Origin: Clostridia bacterium | GTDB taxonomy: Bacteria; Bacillota; Clostridia; Christensenellales; CAG-138 | Assembly: GCA_017541305.1 (NCBI GenBank) | Contig: JAFXZJ010000054.1 | Coordinates: 1-64,000, forward strand | DNA: 64,000 nt | Reading direction: 5' to 3' | Part shown: positions 34,203-43,154 of the stretch, piece by piece | Numbering within the stretch: the first letter of the stretch is position 1 | How the letters are laid out: each line of letters opens with the position of its first letter | Program-made: the position numbers and the translations under genes | The notes under the pieces: generated by a model | The model's input: only the letters and a program-made list of their open reading frames with translations | Told to the model about the DNA's origin: nothing | Database searches by the model: none

Positions 34203-36548
34203 TTGACACTTAAGGAGCTAAGCGCCGGCTCATCGGCGCGCATACTGAGCGTGGGCGGCGAAGGCGCCCTGCGCCAGCATTTTCTGGATATGGGCGTTAT
34301 CCCCGGAGCGGAGATAACGGTGATCAAGCTTGCTCCAATGGGCGATCCCATGGAGCTGCGCATACACGGGTATGAGCTTACGCTGCGCCTTGCGGACGCG
34401 GAAAAGATAACGATAGAGCCCATCCCCAAAAAGCCCGAGGAAAAGACCGAAAAGCGCCTGCGCAAGCCCCCGCATCCCGGCCTTGGCGAAACGGGCAAAT
34501 TCCACCCCAAGGGCAGCGGCGATCCGCTTCCCGAGGGCACCAAGCTGACCTTTGCGCTGGTTGGCAACCAGAACAGCGGCAAGACCACCCTTTTCAACCA
34601 GCTTACCGGCTCAAAGCAGCACGTGGGCAATTTCCCCGGCGTGACCGTTGACCGCAAGGACGGCGCGGTGAGGGGGCACAAGAACACCGTTATAACCGAT
34701 CTGCCCGGCATATACTCCATGTCGCCTTATTCGAGCGAGGAGCTGGTATCAAGGGATTTCGTGCTGGATTCCAAGCCCACGGGCATAATCAATATCGTGG
34801 ACGTGACCAATATCGAGCGCAACCTGTACCTGACCATGCAGGTGCTTGAAATGGACGTGCCCACGGTCGTCGCGCTGAACATGATGGACGAACTGACGGG
34901 CAACGGCGGCTCTGTGGACGTGAACGCCATGGAGGAGCTGCTTGGCGTGCCCGTTGTGCCCATTTCGGCCGCCAAGAATCAGGGCGTGGACGAGCTTGCC
35001 GCCCATGCCGTGCATATCGCGCAGTACCGCGAAAAGCCCCTTAAGCAGGATTTCTGCTCAAAAGACGACAACGGCGGCGCGGTGCATCAATGCCTGCACG
35101 CCGTGATGCACCTTATCGAGGATCACGCGGAGCGCGTTGGCATACCCCTGCGCTTTGCGGCAAGCAAGGTGGTCGAGGGGGACAAGCTTATAATCGATCA
35201 GCTTGAGCTTGACGAGAATGAAAAGGAAGCGCTTGAGCATATCATAGTCCAGATGGAGAAGGAGCGCGGCCTTGACCGCAGCGCGGCGATAGCCGATATG
35301 CGCTTCTCGTTCATTGAAAAGATCTGCGCCGAATGCGTCATAAAGCCGCGCGAGAGCAGGGAGCACCGCCGCAGCCGCCGCATAGACAGCGTGCTGACCG
35401 GCAAATACACCGCCCTGCCCGTGTTCGTGCTGATAATGGCGCTGGTGTTCTTCCTTACGTTCAACGTGATAGGCCTTGGGCTGCAGCAGCTGCTTGAAAA
35501 GGGCATAGGCGCGCTTTCGGAATTGGTGGATTCCGCTCTTACCGCCGGCAGCGTGAACCCCGTGCTGCACGGGCTGATAATTGACGGCATATTCGAGGGC
35601 GTGGGAAGCGTGCTGAGCTTTCTGCCCATAATCGTCACGCTGTTCTTCTTCCTTTCGCTGCTTGAGGACAGCGGCTATATCGCAAGGGTCGCTTTCTTCA
35701 TGGATAAGCTTCTGCGAAGGATAGGCCTTTCCGGGCGCAGCATAGTGCCCATGCTGATAGGCTTCGGCTGCACAGTGCCCGCCGTGATGGCAACACGCAC
35801 GCTGCCCAGCGACCGCGACAGGAAGATGACGATATTGCTGACCCCGTTCATGAGCTGTTCCGCAAAGGTGCCCATTTACTCGTTCTTCGTCGCGGCGTTC
35901 TTCCCCGGCAAGGGCGGGCTTGTGATGACGGGCCTTTACTTCCTTGGCATACTGATGGGCATACTCTTTGCGCTTTTGACCAAGAAGACCGTGTTCCGCG
36001 GCGAGGCGGTGCCCTTTGTGATGGAGCTGCCCAATTACCGCATGCCCAGCCCGCGCAGCGTGCTGCAGCTTTTGTGGCAGAAATCCAAGGATTTTTTGCA
36101 GAAGGCCTTCTCGGTGATATTCATAGCGACCATTATCGTGTGGTTCTTAAAGAGCTTCGATCCGCATCTTAGGCTGGTCGAGGATTCCTCAACGAGCATA
36201 CTTGCCTATATCTCGGGCCTGCTGGTGCCCGTTTTCAAGCCACTGGGGCTGGGCGACTGGCGCATCTGCACCTCGCTCATATCGGGCTTTGTTGCCAAGG
36301 AGAGCGTCGTTTCCGTTATGGAGGTGCTGTTCGGAGGCGAGAGCGCGGCCGCGGTGATGACCGGCCTTTCGGCCGCCGCGATGCTTGTTTTCAGCCTGCT
36401 TTACACCCCCTGCGTGGCCTCCGTTGCCGCGATAAGGCGCGAGCTGGGGCACAAATGGGCGATAGGCGTGGTCATATGGCAATGCGCTATAGCGTGGCTT
36501 GCCGCGCTGATCGTGCGGCTGATAGGCCTGCTTTTCGGACTTTCCTGA
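34203..36548 (+). CDS. feoB: FeoA-FeoB fusion ferrous iron transporter
   Basis: A 781-residue ferrous iron permease. Residues 1-76 are a complete FeoA (SH3-like) domain, joined by a Lys/Glu/Pro linker to FeoB. The G domain shows GNQNSGKTTLFNQLTG (G1; the usual Pro/Cys positions are Gln/Ser), NFPGVTVDRK, DLPGIYS, NMMD and SAAK. The membrane part carries both Gate motifs (FGCTVPAVMATRTL and LYTPCVASVAAIRREL). Start is TTG, supported by GGAGG and the FeoA alignment. The DUF1538 gene follows 16 bases later. Confidence 0.93.
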   Translation: MTLKELSAGSSARILSVGGEGALRQHFLDMGVIPGAEITVIKLAPMGDPMELRIHGYELTLRLADAEKITIEPIPKKPEEKTEKRLRKPPHPGLGETGKFHPKGSGDPLPEGTKLTFALVGNQNSGKTTLFNQLTGSKQHVGNFPGVTVDRKDGAVRGHKNTVITDLPGIYSMSPYSSEELVSRDFVLDSKPTGIINIVDVTNIERNLYLTMQVLEMDVPTVVALNMMDELTGNGGSVDVNAMEELLGVPVVPISAAKNQGVDELAAHAVHIAQYREKPLKQDFCSKDDNGGAVHQCLHAVMHLIEDHAERVGIPLRFAASKVVEGDKLIIDQLELDENEKEALEHIIVQMEKERGLDRSAAIADMRFSFIEKICAECVIKPRESREHRRSRRIDSVLTGKYTALPVFVLIMALVFFLTFNVIGLGLQQLLEKGIGALSELVDSALTAGSVNPVLHGLIIDGIFEGVGSVLSFLPIIVTLFFFLSLLEDSGYIARVAFFMDKLLRRIGLSGRSIVPMLIGFGCTVPAVMATRTLPSDRDRKMTILLTPFMSCSAKVPIYSFFVAAFFPGKGGLVMTGLYFLGILMGILFALLTKKTVFRGEAVPFVMELPNYRMPSPRSVLQLLWQKSKDFLQKAFSVIFIATIIVWFLKSFDPHLRLVEDSSTSILAYISGLLVPVFKPLGLGDWRICTSLISGFVAKESVVSVMEVLFGGESAAAVMTGLSAAAMLVFSLLYTPCVASVAAIRRELGHKWAIGVVIWQCAIAWLAALIVRLIGLLFGLS

Positions 36549-36564
36549 CGGGAGCTCGACCTGT

Positions 36565-38112
36565 ATGAGAGAGGCTTTGCGTGAAAAACTAATGGAAGCC
36601 GTAAAGAGCGTAATGCCCTTGACGCTCTTTGTTCTCGTTGTTAATTTCATACTCGTCGCAACGGAAAACAAGGGCATGCCCGACGATATCTTCCTGCGCT
36701 TTCTGATAGGCGCGGCGTTCCTGCTGTTGGGGATGACGCTTGTTGAGGTGGGAGCCGAAATGAGCATGATCCCCATGGGCGACAGCATGGGATCGTATCT
36801 TACCAGGACTAAGAAATACCTTCTGCTTGTAATATGCTGTTTCCTGATCGGCGCCTTCGTGACCATGGCCGAGCCCGATATCGCCCTGCTTGCCACGCAG
36901 TTCCCGGGCATTGACGACCTGAAAATGATACTGATCGCCGCAGGCGGCGTGGGGCTTTTGCTTGTGTTCGGCGTGATGCGCGTGATAAGGCGCGTGCCGC
37001 TGCCCCTGACGCTTGCGGTATTCTATACGATCATATTCGTTCTTTCACTTTTTGAGCCCGGCAATTTCTTTGCCGTGGCTTTTGATTCCGGCGGCACCGC
37101 AATGGGCCCCATAGTGGTGCCCTATATAATGGCGATAGGCATAGGTCTTGCCTCGGTGCGCGGCGGGCGAAGCTCCGTTGACGACAGCTTCGGACTGGTG
37201 GGCATATGCTCGCTCGGCCCCGTCATCGCGATGCTCCTCTTCGGCATATTCGGGCATTACGATCTTTCCGGCGTCGAGGGCCTTGAGGCGCACAGTCTGC
37301 ACGGTCACGGACCGTTTTTCGATTTTCTTTTCGCGCTGCCGGAATTCATGATCGAAGTTGCCATAGCGCTCGTTCCCATAGCGGTATTCTTTATCATATT
37401 CCAGGCCATATTCCTGCGTCTTAAGCGGCACAGCCTTGCCAAGATAGGCATTGGGCTGATCTACACGTTCATAGGGCATATGCTCTTTCTGTGCGGCATC
37501 AACGTGGGCTTCCTGCCCGCGGGCACTTACCTTGGCTCGACGATCGCGGCGCTGCCCGGCATTTGGAGCTATGCGGTGATACCCGCCGCCATGCTGATGG
37601 GCGTGTTCGTGGTGCCCGCGGAGCCCGTTGTTGCCCTGCTCAACAAGCGGGTCGAGGCGCAGACGGTGGGCGCCGTTTCCAAGCGCGCCATGACCACCAT
37701 GCTTTCCATAGGCGCGGCGGTATCGATGTGCATCGCCATGCTCAGGATACTGACCGGGCTTTCGCTGCATTACGTGCTGTTTGCGGGATATGCGCTTTCG
37801 CTTGCGCTGTCGCTTTTCGTGCCGAAGATATTCACCGCGATAGCATTCGATTCCGGCGGCGCCGTTTCGGGCGCGATGGCGCTTTCGTTCCTGCTTCCCT
37901 TTGCCAAGGGCGCGTGCATGGCGCTGACGGGCTCGGTCGAAAGCGTGCTTAACGACGCATTCGGCATAATCGCGCTGATCACGATGACGCCCGTGCTGCT
38001 GATACAGATCATGGGCCTTGTTTACACGGTGAAGCTGAAGCGCTCCGCGGCATTTGCGCGAAGCCTTGACGAGACTGTGACCATAATCGAATTCGATCGG
38101 GAGGAGGCCTGA
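36565..38112 (+). CDS. DUF1538 duplicated membrane protein, putative transporter
   Basis: A 515-residue polytopic membrane protein made of two DUF1538 halves, each with the conserved FDSGG motif (FDSGGTAMGPIVVP and FDSGGAVSGAMALS) and a following D-x-F-G segment (DDSFGLVG, NDAFGIIA). DUF1538 proteins are predicted cation-type transporters, with activity not established as far as I know. It sits between feoB and two PII-like genes (2-base gap), so iron or nitrogen control is suggested by context only. Confidence 0.85.
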   Translation: MREALREKLMEAVKSVMPLTLFVLVVNFILVATENKGMPDDIFLRFLIGAAFLLLGMTLVEVGAEMSMIPMGDSMGSYLTRTKKYLLLVICCFLIGAFVTMAEPDIALLATQFPGIDDLKMILIAAGGVGLLLVFGVMRVIRRVPLPLTLAVFYTIIFVLSLFEPGNFFAVAFDSGGTAMGPIVVPYIMAIGIGLASVRGGRSSVDDSFGLVGICSLGPVIAMLLFGIFGHYDLSGVEGLEAHSLHGHGPFFDFLFALPEFMIEVAIALVPIAVFFIIFQAIFLRLKRHSLAKIGIGLIYTFIGHMLFLCGINVGFLPAGTYLGSTIAALPGIWSYAVIPAAMLMGVFVVPAEPVVALLNKRVEAQTVGAVSKRAMTTMLSIGAAVSMCIAMLRILTGLSLHYVLFAGYALSLALSLFVPKIFTAIAFDSGGAVSGAMALSFLLPFAKGACMALTGSVESVLNDAFGIIALITMTPVLLIQIMGLVYTVKLKRSAAFARSLDETVTIIEFDREEA

Positions 38113-38113
38113 T

Positions 38114-38494
38114 ATGGACGGTATATCGCTTGTGACGTTCATACTCCCAAGGGGACGGGGCGAAACGCTGCTGCGCTTGTGCGCCGAGGAGAACATTCGC
38201 TTTCGCCTGCTCCTTCGCGGGCGCGGCACGGCAAGCTCGGAGATACTGAGCCTGCTTGGCACCGGGCCCGACAGGGACGTGGTGCTGCTCTCGGTCGAAA
38301 AGCCGCGGGTCGAAGAGCTGATTCGGCATTTGGGGCACGCGATAGGCGCCGACAAGCCGGGAGGCGGAGTGGCGTTCTCGATACCGCTCTCGGCAATGGT
38401 AAGCTACCGATCCTCATACGAGCTGATGGCGGGCACGCTGCCCCGCGAGGAAACAAAAAAAGGCCGCCTGCGCGGCAGAAGGAAGGCCGAATGA
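38114..38494 (+). CDS. PII-like regulatory protein, DUF1538-associated
   Basis: A 126-residue protein with the length and strand-helix pattern of the PII superfamily: ISLVTFILPRGRGETLLRLC at the start, a T-loop-like region RGRGTASSEIL, and the VLLSVEK strand. PII proteins bind small effectors and act on transporters or enzymes. It begins 2 bases after the DUF1538 stop, which implies translational coupling and a partner role for that membrane protein. Confidence 0.68.
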   Translation: MDGISLVTFILPRGRGETLLRLCAEENIRFRLLLRGRGTASSEILSLLGTGPDRDVVLLSVEKPRVEELIRHLGHAIGADKPGGGVAFSIPLSAMVSYRSSYELMAGTLPREETKKGRLRGRRKAE

Positions 38495-38835
38495 ACAAAT
38501 ACGATCTTATAATAACCGTGATCAACCGCGGCTTTGCCGATGACGTGATGGCTGCCGCAAGAAAAGCAGGCGCGTTCGGCGGCACGGTGATAAACGGCCG
38601 CGGCACCGGCTCGGATCAGCTGCAGCAATTCTTCGGCTCCGTCGTTCAGCCCGAAAAGGAGCTGGTGCTTATACTGGCCGCGCACGAGAACCGCGCGCCC
38701 ATAATGGAGGCCATAGGCAAGGACGCCTCGCTGGTAAAGGAGGGCATGGGCATATGCTTTTCGCTGCCGGTGGACAGCACGTACGGCATCACTCCCTATC
38801 CCGCCGGCGGCGCCGCTTCCGATAATAAAGAATAA
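38491..38835 (+). CDS. Second PII-like regulatory protein
   Basis: A 114-residue PII-type protein: MNKYDLIITVINRGFADDVM, then GAFGGTVINGRGTG in the T-loop position and EKELVLILA. The ATG overlaps the stop of the preceding PII-like gene (ATGA), so the two are co-translated and may form mixed trimers. No glnA, amtB or other nitrogen gene is nearby. Confidence 0.8.
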   Translation: MNKYDLIITVINRGFADDVMAAARKAGAFGGTVINGRGTGSDQLQQFFGSVVQPEKELVLILAAHENRAPIMEAIGKDASLVKEGMGICFSLPVDSTYGITPYPAGGAASDNKE

Positions 38836-38850
38836 TGCCCCCCTCGCAGG

Positions 38851-38879
38851 TTGAAACGAAAAGGATTAAGTGTTACAAT
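38851..38879 (+). promoter_or_regulatory. Promoter of the TrkA-C membrane protein gene
   Basis: TTGAAA (38851-38856), 17-base spacer, TACAAT (38874-38879). Confidence 0.6.
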
Positions 38880-38938
38880 AAGAATATACCGAGGCATGGA
38901 AAGGGGGAGCTTCGCCGTAAACCCCGGCGGGCAAGCGT

Positions 38939-39646
38939 ATGAACATATATGTCGCCGCATCGCTTTTCGCGCTGCTGATACTCGTTTACTGGGTCATATC
39001 CGAAATATTCACCATACTGTTCCGTTTCGTGGGCCTTCCCGAAGAAAAGGCAAGGTTCCAGGTCACTTCGATACTCACCGGAACAGGCTTTACCACCCGC
39101 GAGAGCGAGATGGTGCTTTCCACAAAGCCGCGCCGCCGTCTGGCGCGCATACTGATGCTCTTCGGATACGTGTTCAACATAACCGTCGTATCCGCGTTCA
39201 TCAACGTGTTCCTCTCGCTGAGCAGCGCTCAGTTCGGAAACTATTTCCTTGGCGCGCTGATACCCTTTGCGGCGGTGGCGCTGGTATTCGGCCTGAGCCG
39301 CATTCGCGCCGTGCGCCGCTTTTTCGACCGGGTGATAAGCAAGGCGGCGGGCAATATTACGGGCCACGCCAACGATAACGCAATACTGCTCATAGACCAT
39401 ATCGGCAAGGGCACCATTGCCCAGGTCACGCTCAATCAGGTGCCCGATTATCTTGTGGGAGTGGATCTTGCCAATTCCGGCCTGAAGGAAAAGCGCGACA
39501 TACTTGTGATGCTCGTGGAGCATAAGGACGCGAAGATCGACGTGCCCACCGCGCACACCGTTTTCGAAAAGGGCGACAAGCTTACCGTGTTCGGCGATTA
39601 CAAGACCATCTGCAAGACGTTCCACGCAAGGGAATACTTTGCATAA
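38939..39646 (+). CDS. Membrane protein with C-terminal TrkA-C (RCK_C) domain
   Basis: A 235-residue protein with three or four TM helices (about 3-28, 75-98, 103-125) and a cytosolic RCK_C domain at about 150-232 (LNQVPDYLVGVDLANSGLK, KGDKLTVFGDYKTI). RCK_C domains bind ligands and gate ion transporters. The region RFQVTSILTGTGFTTRESEM is typical of a Clostridia family of unknown function. The start has only a weak ribosome site. It ends at a strong terminator. Confidence 0.78.
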   Translation: MNIYVAASLFALLILVYWVISEIFTILFRFVGLPEEKARFQVTSILTGTGFTTRESEMVLSTKPRRRLARILMLFGYVFNITVVSAFINVFLSLSSAQFGNYFLGALIPFAAVALVFGLSRIRAVRRFFDRVISKAAGNITGHANDNAILLIDHIGKGTIAQVTLNQVPDYLVGVDLANSGLKEKRDILVMLVEHKDAKIDVPTAHTVFEKGDKLTVFGDYKTICKTFHAREYFA

Positions 39647-39650
39647 AGCC

Positions 39651-39686
39651 AAAAAAGACGCGCAGGGCAATCCCCGCGCGTCTTTT
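39651..39686. terminator. Bidirectional terminator
   Basis: Arms GACGCGC (39657-39663) and GCGCGTC (39676-39682), A-run on the left and TTTT on the right. It serves the TrkA-C gene and, from the other side, the DUF6508-like gene. Confidence 0.8.
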
Positions 39687-39697
39687 CGTTTATTCCC

Positions 39698-40036
39698 TTA
39701 CTGCTTGTCCACGGCCTCGAGCGCTTTCAGCCATTCGACTATGGTGCCGTTGTTGAGGTATCCCAGGAGCACGCCCGGGCAGCGTTCCTCACGGTCAAGC
39801 GCGTTTTTGAGCGCATGGATATAATCGGAGCCGGGATAGGCTCCTTCTTCTTCATAGCCGGGGTTATCATCGCAGAAATCAAGCAGCGCGTCGCAAAACC
39901 TGTGCACGACGTCCCAATAATCCACATAGGGCGTGCCCACGAGCCTGCCCGAGGAATCATACTCGGTGATCCATTCCCCCAGATCTTCCATATCCAGCGC
40001 GTCGATAAACTTGGTAAGGCCCGAAAATCTTTCCAT
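39698..40036 (-). CDS. DUF6508-like protein
   Basis: A 112-residue acidic soluble protein. The C-terminal pattern ALDREERCPGVLLGYLNNGTIVEWLKAL and the Tyr/Asp-rich middle (PYVDYWDVVHRFCDAL) fit the DUF6508 family, whose function is unknown. The ATG at 40036 has GGAGG a few bases upstream. It is a single gene between two terminator-like hairpins. Confidence 0.65.
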   Translation of the reverse strand: MERFSGLTKFIDALDMEDLGEWITEYDSSGRLVGTPYVDYWDVVHRFCDALLDFCDDNPGYEEEGAYPGSDYIHALKNALDREERCPGVLLGYLNNGTIVEWLKALEAVDKQ

Positions 40037-40135
40037 CTGCTTTTCCTCCCTCTTACATGTTTACCGATATATTATACTATATTCCAATAATAATGTAAAG
40101 AGTGTTTTGGGCCATCCGTAAAATATATAATATCA

Positions 40136-40171
40136 CCCCCGTGCATCGCGCACGGGGGCGTTATTTTTTAT
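40136..40171 (+). terminator. GC-rich hairpin with T-run
   Basis: Arms CCCCCGTGC and GCACGGGGG with a 5-base loop, followed on the plus strand by TTATTTTTTAT. No plus-strand gene ends here; on the minus strand it lies about 80 bases after the lipoprotein gene but lacks a clean T-run. It may still stop leftward transcription. Confidence 0.5.
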
Positions 40172-40251
40172 CTCAGATCGCCGCAGATTTCAGGGCGGTG
40201 CGTGACGGATATCGCGGGCGCGCCCGGCAGGCAGATCGGTATCGATCAAGC

Positions 40252-41559
40252 TCACCCAAGGCGGAAGCCGTACGCGTTGCCCCACGATTCGTATTCGCCG
40301 TTTATGCACCTGCCGCGGCAGCTGGCGTATACGACGGCGATGATCCCGTTATCCGCAGAGGCGGCCATTTGGCGCAGCTCGCTTTCGCTTATTTTCCACG
40401 CGATACGCTCGTGGGTATCGACGTCGAAAACGTCTATGCGATATATGCTGCAGCCTTCCGCCAGCACGAAGCCGAAATCGGGATCGTACGGCACGCGGGG
40501 AAGCGCGGCGGCAAATTCGGGGTCGCTCAAATATCCGCCGAACCACAGCCCGTCGCCGTGAATGAAGCCGCCGATATCGTCCAGCCAAAGCTTGCTGTAA
40601 TCGAGCTTCTCAACAGGCGTATAGAGCAGTCCTTCTGCCCTGACCTTGAGGAAGCCCGTCATTATGAATTCGTTTTCTCCCGGCTCTATCACAGGCGCGG
40701 CGGTGGGCTTGGGCGTGGGCTTGGGTGTGGGCGCGGCGGTGGGTGCATTCGTGGGCTTCGGAGTCGGCACTGCCGTGGGCGCGGCGGTGGGCTTGGGCGT
40801 GGAAACGCCGGGCACGACGGTTCCCGCGCATACGCTCGTCCCGGAAGGAGCCGTTTCACGCGGGCAGTACGACATATCGGGCGTTTGCTGCTCGGGCGGC
40901 TGCGCTGCGGCTATGAACGCGCAGCTGTACGCGAAGTATTCATCTTCATCGAGCTCTTCGATATGCTCGCTGCGGCGTATCACCATCTCCACGACGATAT
41001 CCTTCTTCGCGCCGCATAGTACCGTCTGCAATTCACTCGGAGCGACGCTGTATGCCGTGCACTCAAAGGACGCGGGATCGTAGAGCTTTATCTGATCCAC
41101 AGTACAGTTTTCCCCCAGCACCGTTCCGAAAGGCACGCTTACCGTCGGCAGCTCGCCGATCACTTCGGGCAGTATGTGGGAAAAACCGACGCCGTCCGCG
41201 TTCAGAAAGCCGCGGCTGCCATCCTCATGCTCGACGTAATCCTTCGCGTATGCAAAGCTCATATAGGGTATTATCATTTTTCCGCAATACGAAAGCCACA
41301 TGTAATCGATCGCGCCGGGCTGATCGGGCGCCGAGTATCCGTCGGGCTCCGGAGTAAGCATCTCGGTTCCCCGGGCTCCGGCCGGCGCTTCACTCGGTTC
41401 GGAGGAGGGCGGGTTCGTCACATTTTCATTAACGGCGGCCTCGGCGGCGCCTTCATTTCCCGCCGCTTGGGTCAAAACCGGCTCCTTTGAGGTGCAGCCG
41501 ATAAGCGCCGCACCACAGCTCACAAAAACCGTGAGCAATACGGCAATAATGCGTTTCAT
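40252..41559 (-). CDS. Lipoprotein with two homologous domains joined by a Pro/Thr/Ala linker
   Basis: A 435-residue lipoprotein. Signal peptide and lipobox ALIGC. Two copies of an unknown beta-rich domain lie on either side of a TPKPTAAPT-type linker: compare GTVLGENCTVDQIKLYD with GFVLAEGCSIYRIDVFD, and YSVAPSELQT with WKISESELRQ. The ATG at 41559 is preceded by AAGGAG; an upstream extension would run into the anti-sigma gene. It lies 32 bases downstream of the anti-sigma factor, whose outside part has a similar fold, so it is probably in that operon. Function unknown. Confidence 0.75.
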   Translation of the reverse strand: MKRIIAVLLTVFVSCGAALIGCTSKEPVLTQAAGNEGAAEAAVNENVTNPPSSEPSEAPAGARGTEMLTPEPDGYSAPDQPGAIDYMWLSYCGKMIIPYMSFAYAKDYVEHEDGSRGFLNADGVGFSHILPEVIGELPTVSVPFGTVLGENCTVDQIKLYDPASFECTAYSVAPSELQTVLCGAKKDIVVEMVIRRSEHIEELDEDEYFAYSCAFIAAAQPPEQQTPDMSYCPRETAPSGTSVCAGTVVPGVSTPKPTAAPTAVPTPKPTNAPTAAPTPKPTPKPTAAPVIEPGENEFIMTGFLKVRAEGLLYTPVEKLDYSKLWLDDIGGFIHGDGLWFGGYLSDPEFAAALPRVPYDPDFGFVLAEGCSIYRIDVFDVDTHERIAWKISESELRQMAASADNGIIAVVYASCRGRCINGEYESWGNAYGFRLG

Positions 41560-41591
41560 GGTATTCTCCTTTTCAAATCGGAATGGAAATG

Positions 41592-42515
41592 TTACACGTT
41601 CACGCGCTTTACCGCGCAGAACGCCTTGATGACGGCGATATCGGCATCGGAAGGGAAGCTTGCTTTGAACGCCTGCCCATCCTGCTTCCAGAACGCGCGA
41701 AGGCCGCCGGTCTCGACGATATAGATACCGCCTTCCCAATGCCCTTGGTAATGGGATTGGATCTGCGCAAGGTAATCATCCGGGTCGGAGTTGTAAAGCC
41801 AATCAAGCTCATATCCTCCGGAATACCCGAATATCACGTCGCGGTCGTAAACCGAGATGTTGTTGAGCTTTGCACCGCCGGGAAGCGCGCCCGGAACGTA
41901 GTAATGCGTGAAACCGCCGATGACCGTGCCGCTTCCCGCGGCGTGTATGGCGGAAACGAAGGCTTCCTCGCTGTCAAAGTCGAAGCAGACCGGCTCGTTC
42001 GTTGCGTCGGCAGGCGCGTGCGTTGGCGCGGGGGTGGGCGATGCGGCCGGCTTGCCCGTTGCCTTGGGAGTGCTCGCCGCGTTCGGCGTGCCCGTTGCTT
42101 TGGGCGAAGCTTTGGGCGTGGACGAGGACGTCGCTTTGGGGGCGTCCGTTTGCGTCGTCTGCGGAGTGAAGTCCGGCTCGCCGGTGGTTACGGGCGCTTC
42201 GGTGCGCGGCAAATATTCCGTCGGCTGCGGCGTGGGAGCTTCCGTCGGAGCCTCGGGCGCGTTCGTCTGCGCCTGTGTAAAGCCGGGGGCTTCGGAGGGC
42301 AGCATAACGGTTATATCGCCGGGATCCGAAGGCCTTATCAGCCTTATCGCCGCAAACGCGCCGCAAAGTATCAGCAGCACCGCGGCGGCCGCGGCAATGT
42401 AACGAAGGGGGTTTGGGCGCTTTTTCGCCCCGAACGCCTCCGAGATAAGGGCGTCGTCGATATCGGTGAGCGCTTCGACGCTCGTCAAAAGCCTGTTTTC
42501 GCGTTCGTTATCCAT
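41592..42515 (-). CDS. Membrane anti-sigma factor with Pro/Thr-rich ectodomain
   Basis: A 307-residue single-pass protein. The cytosolic N-terminus (about 1-35) would bind the sigma factor, a TM helix spans about 38-58, a long Pro/Thr/Ser/Ala stalk spans about 70-175, and a C-terminal outside domain of about 130 residues follows (GFTHYYVPGALPGG, LNNISVYDRDVIFGYSGGY). Its start overlaps the end of the sigma gene by 8 bases, the standard sign of a sigma/anti-sigma pair. The signal it senses is not known. Confidence 0.78.
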   Translation of the reverse strand: MDNERENRLLTSVEALTDIDDALISEAFGAKKRPNPLRYIAAAAAVLLILCGAFAAIRLIRPSDPGDITVMLPSEAPGFTQAQTNAPEAPTEAPTPQPTEYLPRTEAPVTTGEPDFTPQTTQTDAPKATSSSTPKASPKATGTPNAASTPKATGKPAASPTPAPTHAPADATNEPVCFDFDSEEAFVSAIHAAGSGTVIGGFTHYYVPGALPGGAKLNNISVYDRDVIFGYSGGYELDWLYNSDPDDYLAQIQSHYQGHWEGGIYIVETGGLRAFWKQDGQAFKASFPSDADIAVIKAFCAVKRVNV

Positions 42516-43053
42516 AGATCCCGCCCTCCTTTTCCAAATAATCTCTCAGCGCGTTCCGCGTTCTGAACAGCAGGGATTTGACCTTGCCATCGCTCATACC
42601 GAGCGCCCGCGCTATCTCGTCCACGGGCTCGAAAAGCCAGTAGCGGCGTATGAAAACCACCCTTCGCTCTCTGCTTTGAGATTTGAGGAAGCGCTCGATA
42701 AGGTCCTTCAGCTCCGCCGCCTCCTCGGTGTTTTCGGAGCCGGGCAGAAAGAGCTCCAGCTCGTCAAGGGGGATCTGAGAATCGAGCCCCTTTGCCCGGT
42801 TGCTGCGGACGCGCATAAGCGCTTCGTTTCGGGCGGTCTTGGCGACGTAAGCCTTAAGGTCACGGGGCGAAGCAGGGGGAATGCTTGCCCACAGCCTTAA
42901 AAGCACGTTGTTCGCGCACTCCTCAACGTCGCGCCTGTCGCGCAGTATATGCCCGATAAGGCTGCGGCAAAGCGCGCCGTACTTATCCATAAGCGCGGCG
43001 ACTGCGGATTCGTCCCTTTTGTTCAAAAGAGATATGATCCCTTCGTCGTTCAT
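42508..43053 (-). CDS. ECF-type RNA polymerase sigma factor
   Basis: A 181-residue ECF sigma factor. Region 2: LMDKYGALCRSLIGHIL and DRRDVEECANNVLLRLW. Region 4: FIRRYWLFEPVDEIARALGM followed by SDGKVKSLLFRTRNALRDYL. It is the first gene of an operon with its anti-sigma factor and the two-domain lipoprotein. No clear autoregulated promoter was recognised upstream. Confidence 0.88.
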   Translation of the reverse strand: MNDEGIISLLNKRDESAVAALMDKYGALCRSLIGHILRDRRDVEECANNVLLRLWASIPPASPRDLKAYVAKTARNEALMRVRSNRAKGLDSQIPLDELELFLPGSENTEEAAELKDLIERFLKSQSRERRVVFIRRYWLFEPVDEIARALGMSDGKVKSLLFRTRNALRDYLEKEGGIYG

Positions 43054-43112
43054 GAGTATCCCCCTTACTCAAGCGTCGGGGCCCTTGCTTTGCCCCTTCA
43101 CCTGATAAGATG

Positions 43113-43140
43113 CAAAAAAGAGGGCCGTCGTTGCGGCCCT
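43113..43140 (-). terminator. Terminator of the OmpR-type regulator gene
   Basis: Minus strand: AGGGCCG and CGGCCCT arms (43121-43140, counting the loop) followed by CTTTTTT. Confidence 0.75.
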
Positions 43141-43154
43141 GCAAAATATATTGT

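Noticed and set aside
38179-38490. Upstream extension of the second PII-like gene
   Set aside because: It overlaps the first PII-like gene in another frame; the family start is the ATG at 38491.
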